The notes beneath the pieces were generated by a model. It did no database searches. It worked only from the letters and a program-made list of their open reading frames with translations, and was not told where the DNA came from. From contig MHLC01000022.1 in the NCBI GenBank assembly GCA_001818655.1, positions 2,319 through 34,761 on the forward strand: 32,443 nt of DNA, in the 5' to 3' direction. The position numbers and the translations under genes were made by a program. Of this stretch, positions 26,168 to 32,443 are shown piece after piece; within the stretch, counting starts at the first letter, position 1, and each line of letters starts with the position of its first letter. Origin of the DNA: Candidatus Liptonbacteria bacterium RIFCSPLOWO2_01_FULL_56_20. Lineage in GTDB: Bacteria; Patescibacteriota; Minisyncoccia; UBA6257; 2-01-FULL-56-20.

Positions 26168-26436
26168 CAGGGGATCGGTGGCGCGGGTTTGATAAACGCT
26201 TTCAGCTTCTCGCAATCGGCTCGGAGTTTGAACGCGCTCGCGTAGCCGAAGAGCGCGGACTGCAGGAAGATGTTCGCATGATGCTTGACCGCGCCCTGGA
26301 ATTGATAGATCTTTCACTGGGTGATCCAAAGTGGCGCGACGATGCGCCCATGCTTCTTGGCTTGCGCGACGAGGTGGTCGGGTTCCGGAACGGCGAGCGG
26401 ACGGGCAGCGTTGCCGTACTTTTTCAGGCGCTCTAG
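26164..26436 (+). CDS. Hypothetical protein
   Basis: 90 aa; ATGA overlap with the DUF5674-like gene. Confidence 0.65.
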   Translation: MTGDRWRGFDKRFQLLAIGSEFERARVAEERGLQEDVRMMLDRALELIDLSLGDPKWRDDAPMLLGLRDEVVGFRNGERTGSVAVLFQAL

Positions 26437-26439
26437 GAT

Positions 26440-28197
26440 ATGAACATCGAAACTAAGATTTGCCAGAACTGTGAACAGAGCTTCGTCATCGAACCGGAGG
26501 ACTTTACGTTCTACGAAAAGATCAAAGTTCCGCCGCCCACGTGGTGCCCGGAGTGCAGGGCAATCCGACGGATGGTGTTCTGGAACCAGTCGAATCTTTA
26601 TCGAAAAAAAGACTCACGAACGGGCGAGGAGATATTCTCGACTTACCCCGCGCGCGCGGATGTCAAAATTTATGACCATGACTATTGGTGGTCGGACGCG
26701 TGGGATCCAATGGAATTCGGCATGGCAATCGATTTTTCACGCCCATTCCTTGAACAGCTTAAAGAGCTGAATGCTAAAGTGCCCTTGCCGAGCAGGTCGG
26801 TCCGGGGCATGGTGAACAGCGACTACTCTAACCAGGCCTCTTACCTGAAGGATTGCTATCCTTGCTTCAACGGCGGGAACGCGGAGAATTGTTTGTACTG
26901 CGTGGCGTTTCAGCGGATCAAGGACACTATGGACGCGTACGCCGTGCTTGACCTTGAGCTGGGCTATGAACTTTATCAGGCAGGCAGCAGTTCCCGGTGC
27001 TTTTTCTCCTCTGATGTAGAAAATTGCAGGGACGTCTGGTTTTCGCGGGACTGCGTAGATTGCAGCGACTGTTTCGGCTGCGTGAACCTGCGGCATAAAC
27101 GATATTGTATTTTTAATGAGCAGTGCACAAAGGAAGATTATGAGAAGAACGTAAAGGCGCTTGATCGTGGTTCGCATGCCGCCGTGCAGGATATAAAGAA
27201 AAAACTGCGAGAATTATATCTTCGGTTGCCGCATAAATTCCTGCACGGCTTGCACAATGTGAACGTGTCGGGCGATTACGTCTACAATTCAAAAAACGCG
27301 CACGACGTGTTTGAGGCGGGAGAGTTGGAGGATGTGCGTTATTCAGAGAATCTCGCTACCGGCGTTAAGGACGCCTACGACTACACGAATTGGGGCGAAC
27401 ACTCGGAGTTGATCTATGAGGCGTCCTCTTGCGGAGATAATTGCAGGAACATTAAGTTCTGCTTTGATTGTTGGCCGGCGATGCGCGACAGCGAATACTG
27501 CTTGAGTTGTCATTCTTCCGGCAACCTGTTTGGCTGCGTCGGTCTGCGTAACAAGCAGTATTGCATTTTGAACAAACAGTATACCAGAGAAGAATACGAG
27601 GAATTATTACCGCGCATCATTGATCATATGACGGCGATGCCTTATACAAATCAGAATGGGAGGACATATCGCTACGGAGAATTTTTCCCGCCCGAGTTTT
27701 CTCCTCTCGCATATAACGAGACGATTGCCATTAATTACTATCCTAAGGCAAAGGACGCAGTCATGGCGTCCGGCTACCTCTGGCGCGATCCTGACGAGAA
27801 AGAGTACGAGGCGACCATGGGGGCGTCTGATCTGCCCGACCATATAAGCGACGCGAAAGACAGTATTATCGAACAGGTCATTCGGTGCGATTCATGTAAA
27901 AGGGCCCATAGGATACTTGACCGCGAGCTGGCGTTTTATCGGCGTTTTGTTATACCTCTCCCGCGGCTGTGTCATCGATGCCGATATACTGCGCGCTTGT
28001 CGATCCGCAATCCCCGGAAATCATATCGTCGTCGCTGTGAGTGCGCGGGGAAGAGTTCAGAAAACGGCATCTATCAAAACACCATCGCGCATTTCCACAA
28101 AAGCGATCCCTGCCCCAACGAATTCGAAACCTCTTATGCCCCTGGCCGGTCAGAGATCGTGTATTGCGAACAGTGTTACAATGCGGAAGTTGTATAG
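26440..28197 (+). CDS. Cys-rich multi-zinc-ribbon protein, paralog 1
   Basis: ICQNCEQSFVIEPEDFTFYEKIKVPPPTWCPECRAIRR...CSDCFGCVNLRHKRYCIFNEQCTKEDYE...LFGCVGLRNKQYCILNKQYTREEYE...YCEQCYNAEVV. Confidence 0.93.
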   Translation: MNIETKICQNCEQSFVIEPEDFTFYEKIKVPPPTWCPECRAIRRMVFWNQSNLYRKKDSRTGEEIFSTYPARADVKIYDHDYWWSDAWDPMEFGMAIDFSRPFLEQLKELNAKVPLPSRSVRGMVNSDYSNQASYLKDCYPCFNGGNAENCLYCVAFQRIKDTMDAYAVLDLELGYELYQAGSSSRCFFSSDVENCRDVWFSRDCVDCSDCFGCVNLRHKRYCIFNEQCTKEDYEKNVKALDRGSHAAVQDIKKKLRELYLRLPHKFLHGLHNVNVSGDYVYNSKNAHDVFEAGELEDVRYSENLATGVKDAYDYTNWGEHSELIYEASSCGDNCRNIKFCFDCWPAMRDSEYCLSCHSSGNLFGCVGLRNKQYCILNKQYTREEYEELLPRIIDHMTAMPYTNQNGRTYRYGEFFPPEFSPLAYNETIAINYYPKAKDAVMASGYLWRDPDEKEYEATMGASDLPDHISDAKDSIIEQVIRCDSCKRAHRILDRELAFYRRFVIPLPRLCHRCRYTARLSIRNPRKSYRRRCECAGKSSENGIYQNTIAHFHKSDPCPNEFETSYAPGRSEIVYCEQCYNAEVV

Positions 28198-28224
28198 CCA
28201 AGGTGGGTGTGTTATGCTGGGGTT

Positions 28225-28446
28225 ATGGCAAAAAGGCAATTTACTGCGGTTTATAAAAAATCCGGCAAGTGGTATCTCGGCTGGGTTGAAGAAATCCCCG
28301 GAGTGAATACGCAGGGTAGAACTCTTAGAGAGGCAAAAGCAAATCTGAAAGAGGCACTGCAGCTCGTCATTCAAACAAGCCGTTTAATGAGCCGTATTGG
28401 CACAGAAAAAGGGATTATCCGGGAACCACTGGCGGTGTCGGTCTGA
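28225..28446 (+). CDS. HicB-like antitoxin
   Basis: MAKRQFTAVYKKSGKWYLGWVEEIPGVNTQGRTLREAKANLKEALQLVIQ; start revised to 28225. Confidence 0.82.
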   Translation: MAKRQFTAVYKKSGKWYLGWVEEIPGVNTQGRTLREAKANLKEALQLVIQTSRLMSRIGTEKGIIREPLAVSV

Positions 28447-28462
28447 TTTTTTGAATTTCGCC

Positions 28463-28657
28463 ATGAAACGGCGTGACTTCATCCGGCATCTTTCTATGCA
28501 CGGCTGTATTTTCGTCCGCGAGGGTGCCAAACATAGCGTTTATTTCAATCCTGACACCAGGCGCATTTCCACTGTCCCGCGACATGCGGAAATCAACAAC
28601 TTCCTTGCCAAGAAAATCTGTCACGATTTGGGCGTTCCGGAAACTAAGCGGAAATGA
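28463..28657 (+). CDS. HicA-like toxin
   Basis: MKRRDFIRHLSMHGCIFVREGAKHSVYFNPDTRRISTVPRHAEINNFLAKKICHDLGV; start revised to 28463. Confidence 0.88.
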   Translation: MKRRDFIRHLSMHGCIFVREGAKHSVYFNPDTRRISTVPRHAEINNFLAKKICHDLGVPETKRK

Positions 28658-28682
28658 CCGTGCAAACCAAAACCTGCCAAAA

Positions 28683-28764
28683 CCCCGACGTTTCAGTCGA
28701 GGCCCCGAAGCCGACGCATCTGGTCGGCTCTCCGACAGAATCGTCGGCAGCCGGAGCGTCGGGG
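28683..28764. repeat. Inverted-repeat-bounded intergenic element
   Basis: CCCCGACG (28683-28690) ... CGTCGGGG (28757-28764), with internal GTCGGCTCTCCGAC-type inverted repeats. Confidence 0.55.
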
Positions 28765-28780
28765 CTGCTACAATAAAAGC

Positions 28781-30487
28781 ATGCCGAGCGAGACAAAGCG
28801 GTGTCAAAATTGCCAACGCGACTTCGTAATCGAGCCGGACGACTTCAATTTCTACGAGAAAATAAAAGTCCCGCCGCCGACGTTTTGCCCGGAGTGCCGG
28901 TTTCAGAGGCGTTTATTATTTTGGAATCCGATGTATCTCTATCGCCGGACATGCGATTTGTGCAAGAAGTTTAATATCTCGGTCTATCCACCGGATGCGC
29001 CGTATACGGTTTATTGTCCGGCGTGCTGGTGGAGCGATAAGTGGGATCCATTTGCCTACGGGCGCGAGTATGACTTCAGCCGGCCGTTTTTTGAGCAGCT
29101 GAACGAATTGTGGCATGAGGCGCCTCTTCTTGGGTTATCTATGGACCTGATGACTGCCGACACCTCGCCTTTCAATCATGACGCCGGCCATTTGAAAAAC
29201 TGCTATCTGCTGTTTCATGCGGACTTTGACGAAGATTGCGCCTATGGATATTACATAGGGCACAGCCAGACGATGTTTGACTGTGCCGCAGTGGAGCAAT
29301 GCCAGATGGGTTACGATTCTATGCATTCCTACCGCACGAATCACTGCATCGGTTCGCGCCACCAGCTTTCCGATTCTTTGGACTGCCTGTTCTGTCGGGA
29401 TTGCCAGAACTGCCAAAATTGTTTCGCCTCCGCGAATTTGAAGAATAAAAAGTATTACGCCTGGAACGAACCGCTTTCCCGGGAAGAGTACTTTGCGGAG
29501 ATCGCCAAATATGACCTCGGTTCTTATGCGACGTACCGTGCGGTTCAAGACAGAGCGGAGCAGCACTGGCGAACCCAAATACCCAAGTCGGAGTACAACG
29601 AGTTTGTGGAAAATTGCACCGGCCCGAATATATTTTTCTCCAAGAACACCAAGGACAGCATTGAGGTATTTAATACAGAGGATTCCCGCTATCTTTTCCG
29701 GCTATGGGGGCCGTCTAATAAGAACTGCTACGACATTTCCATGTGGGGGAATAATATTTCTTTTTGCTACGAGTGCTGCGCGGTGGGCGAAAACGCGGAC
29801 CTTATTTTCTTTTCGGATGAGCTGGGGATGAACCTTTCGGACGCGCAGTACTGCAAAGCATCAACTGGCGGCGCGCATCATTTCGGGTGCGTGTCAATGA
29901 AAAAAGGCACGTACTGTATTCTGAATAAACAGTATTCAAAAGAGGAGTACGCCGAGATGGTTGCGAAGATAAAGGACCATATGGACAAGATGCCTTTTAC
30001 GGATGCGAAAGGCAATGTATATCGTTATGGCGAATTTTTGCCTCCGGAAATGTCGCCGTTCGCCTATAACACCACGCTCGCCCAAAACTTTTTCCCTTTA
30101 ACTAAGACCGGAGCGCTGGAGAAAAAATACTCCTGGCGCGAAGCCGAACCAGAGGACTATGAAATGACGATGAAGGCCGCGGATTTGCCGGACCACATCA
30201 AAGACGTTCCGGACACGGTCTTGGATAAAAAAGTTGCCTGCGCGACGTGCGGCCGGGCGTACCGGATAATAAAAATGGAACTCGATTTTCACCGGAAGAT
30301 GAACGTATCCTTGCCGCGGGAGTGCCACTATTGCCGCATCAACACCAAGTTAAATTTATGGGTGAAAAACAACAGGCGCATCAAACGCGTCTGTACGGGC
30401 TGCGGAAAGGAGATGGAATCTCCCTATTCGGCGGCCGAGGCCGAAAGGGTTCTCTGCAAACAGTGCTACCAAGCAGAAATAGTATGA
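28781..30487 (+). CDS. Cys-rich multi-zinc-ribbon protein, paralog 2
   Basis: RCQNCQRDFVIEPDDFNFYEKIKVPPPTFCPECRFQRR...CQNCQNCFASANLKNKKYYAWNE...HFGCVSMKKGTYCILNKQYSKEEYAEM...LCKQCYQAEIV. Confidence 0.93.
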   Translation: MPSETKRCQNCQRDFVIEPDDFNFYEKIKVPPPTFCPECRFQRRLLFWNPMYLYRRTCDLCKKFNISVYPPDAPYTVYCPACWWSDKWDPFAYGREYDFSRPFFEQLNELWHEAPLLGLSMDLMTADTSPFNHDAGHLKNCYLLFHADFDEDCAYGYYIGHSQTMFDCAAVEQCQMGYDSMHSYRTNHCIGSRHQLSDSLDCLFCRDCQNCQNCFASANLKNKKYYAWNEPLSREEYFAEIAKYDLGSYATYRAVQDRAEQHWRTQIPKSEYNEFVENCTGPNIFFSKNTKDSIEVFNTEDSRYLFRLWGPSNKNCYDISMWGNNISFCYECCAVGENADLIFFSDELGMNLSDAQYCKASTGGAHHFGCVSMKKGTYCILNKQYSKEEYAEMVAKIKDHMDKMPFTDAKGNVYRYGEFLPPEMSPFAYNTTLAQNFFPLTKTGALEKKYSWREAEPEDYEMTMKAADLPDHIKDVPDTVLDKKVACATCGRAYRIIKMELDFHRKMNVSLPRECHYCRINTKLNLWVKNNRRIKRVCTGCGKEMESPYSAAEAERVLCKQCYQAEIV

Positions 30488-32301
30488 CAGAAACCCGCAA
30501 TTGCCAGAATTGTAAGCAGCCGTTCGTTATTGAACCGGATGACTTCGCGTTCTACGAAAAGATAAAAGTCCCGCCGCCCTCGTGGTGCCCGGAGTGCAGG
30601 ATGGTGAGAAGAATGGATTGGCGGAATGAACGCACCTTATATAAGCGGGGATGCAACGCTCCGGGGCACAACGAAGAGGTCATTTCCGTCTTCTCTCCGG
30701 ACAAACCATTCACGGTTTATGACCAAAAATATTGGTGGTCCGATCAGTGGGATACGCTAGCCACGGGGAAGAATTACGATTTCTCAAAACCCTTCTTCTC
30801 GCAGCTCAAAGGGCTCTTTGAGTCCACCCCGCTCCTCACGGTGTTCAATGGGAACGCGGTGAACTCCGACTACGCGAACCATACACGCGATAGCAAGAAT
30901 TCTTACCTCATTTCGGCGGGGATACAAAATGAAAATGTCCTCTATGCGAACCGAACGGCACAAAATAAGGATTCAGTGGATTTGTACCTAACCGATAAGA
31001 TGGAGGGCTGCTACGAAGATGTAAATTGCGGAACTTCGTATCGGCTTTTCTTCAGCTTCGGATGCGAGGATTGCCGGGACTCTTGGTTTTTATACGATTG
31101 CCGAAACTGCTCCAATTGCTTTGGGTGCGTTGGTTTACGGAATAAATCTTATTACATTTTCAATCAGCCCCATACAAAAGAGGGGTATAAAGAAGCTCTG
31201 CGGGGTTTTGACTTGGGGAGTCATCGCAGCATCGAAGATATTCGTAAAAGGCACCGGGACCTTGTAAGAATGTTCCCCAAGAAATTTATGTATTCTTTCA
31301 AGGTGGTCGGCGTGGTAGGCGACATTGTGGGGGAAACAAAAAATTGCCGTTACTGTTTCGATCTTTTGAGAGCCGAAGATTCTAAATTCATTGTTTGGGG
31401 TGGATTTAATCTGAAAGACGCGTTTGACGGATACGGCATGGGCGGCAATGCCGAGCTTCTCTACGAAGTTGTCGACGTTGGTCTCCAGGGCTCGAATGCT
31501 AAGTTTTCTGTAGTGGCATGGGGGTGTCATGATGTCCAATACTCATATAACTGTCACGGCTCCTTCAATCTCTTCGCCTGCGTCGGCCTCCGCAACAAGC
31601 AATACTGCATCCTGAACAAGCAGTACACCAAGGAAGAGTATGAAAAGTTGGTGCCCAAGATAATAGAGCATATGAACACCATGCCCTACGTGGACAAGCA
31701 GGGCAGGGTATACAAATACGGCGAATTCTTCCCACCCGAACTCTCGCCGTTTGCATACAACGAAACCATTGCCCAAGAATACTTCCCGCTGACCAAGGAA
31801 CAAGCGCTTGCCAAGGGGTATTGCTGGAAAGACCCGGAGACCAAGCAATATACGATAACCAAGAAACCAGAAGATCTGCCTGATCACATCAAGGACGTAG
31901 ACGATAGCATTCTCAAGGAAACCATTGGCTGCGCGCATGCAGTAAGTAGCCCTTCGGCAGGCTCAGGGCAAATTGGCAAGCCAATTTGCAACCATCAATG
32001 CACGACTGCGTTCAAGCTCATCCCCCAGGAATTGCAGTTCTACCGCAGAATGAACCTGCCCTTGCCCAGATTATGCCCTAACTGTAGGCACTACGAGCGC
32101 CTCAAACAGCGAAATCCATTAAAGCTCTGGCATCGAAAATGCACCTGCGCCGGAGCGAAGTCAGAGAACGGCGTCTATCAAAACACCATCGCGCATTTCC
32201 ACAAAAGCGATCCCTGCCCCAACAAATTTGAGACGTCTTATGCTCCGAATCGGCCTGAGGTCGTGTATTGCGAGCAGTGTTACAATGCGGAAGTTGTATG
32301 A
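30484..32301 (+). CDS. Cys-rich multi-zinc-ribbon protein, paralog 3
   Basis: MTETRNCQNCKQPFVIEPDDFAFYEKIKVPPPSWCPECRMVRR...CSNCFGCVGLRNKSYYIFNQPHTKEGYK...LFACVGLRNKQYCILNKQYTKEEYEKLV...YCEQCYNAEVV; start at the ATGA overlap, not 30247. Confidence 0.93.
   Translation: MTETRNCQNCKQPFVIEPDDFAFYEKIKVPPPSWCPECRMVRRMDWRNERTLYKRGCNAPGHNEEVISVFSPDKPFTVYDQKYWWSDQWDTLATGKNYDFSKPFFSQLKGLFESTPLLTVFNGNAVNSDYANHTRDSKNSYLISAGIQNENVLYANRTAQNKDSVDLYLTDKMEGCYEDVNCGTSYRLFFSFGCEDCRDSWFLYDCRNCSNCFGCVGLRNKSYYIFNQPHTKEGYKEALRGFDLGSHRSIEDIRKRHRDLVRMFPKKFMYSFKVVGVVGDIVGETKNCRYCFDLLRAEDSKFIVWGGFNLKDAFDGYGMGGNAELLYEVVDVGLQGSNAKFSVVAWGCHDVQYSYNCHGSFNLFACVGLRNKQYCILNKQYTKEEYEKLVPKIIEHMNTMPYVDKQGRVYKYGEFFPPELSPFAYNETIAQEYFPLTKEQALAKGYCWKDPETKQYTITKKPEDLPDHIKDVDDSILKETIGCAHAVSSPSAGSGQIGKPICNHQCTTAFKLIPQELQFYRRMNLPLPRLCPNCRHYERLKQRNPLKLWHRKCTCAGAKSENGVYQNTIAHFHKSDPCPNKFETSYAPNRPEVVYCEQCYNAEVV
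31949..31989. repeat. Compound palindromic element inside paralog 3
   Basis: GCCCTTCGGCAGGCTCAGGGC followed by GCAAATTGGC-AA-GCCAATTTGC. Confidence 0.7.
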
Positions 32302-32443
32302 CAAAAACAGGCCGAAGTCCCGCCGTAGCTTCAGCGGAAGCGGACGAAAGCTGCTACAATAGCGAGGTTGTATAATTGAGCGGCAGCAGCCGCTCGCGGA
32401 GCGCGCGGTTTTGTGGTAGAATTTTTCTGTCAAGAGCGCCTAT

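Noticed and set aside
30247-30483. N-terminal extension of paralog 3 in the ORF track
   Set aside because: Overlaps paralog 2 coding sequence in another frame; the conserved CQNC start lies just after the ATG at 30484.

Overview
The window looks like a bacterial chromosome segment from a Patescibacteria/CPR-type (Parcubacteria-like) genome. This is inferred from gene content and protein style; no search was run. Recognisable housekeeping genes are a DksA/TraR zinc-finger gene, rplJ-rplL, ychF, recR, dnaB, cysS (with an apparent 1-nt frameshift), hrcA-grpE-dnaK-(membrane protein)-dnaJ, secD-secF, cutA, and a putative TraD/VirD4-like ATPase operon. The last 6 kb holds three large Cys-rich zinc-ribbon paralogs in tandem with a hicBA-like toxin-antitoxin pair between two of them. 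The most unusual structures are: (1) two independent loci where an intact tRNA gene (Val-CAC; Lys-TTT) sits inside the anticodon loop of a second tRNA gene of the same apparent specificity, with complementary insert flanks that bring the outer halves together; (2) a pair of long perfect palindromes (44 and 38 nt) bracketing the heat-shock operon, with a symmetric base-pair-conserving difference; (3) short palindromic elements inserted in frame in dnaK, rplJ and a Cys-rich gene, and also in a tRNA remnant; (4) the tandem Cys-rich family itself. All calls come from reading the sequence by eye.
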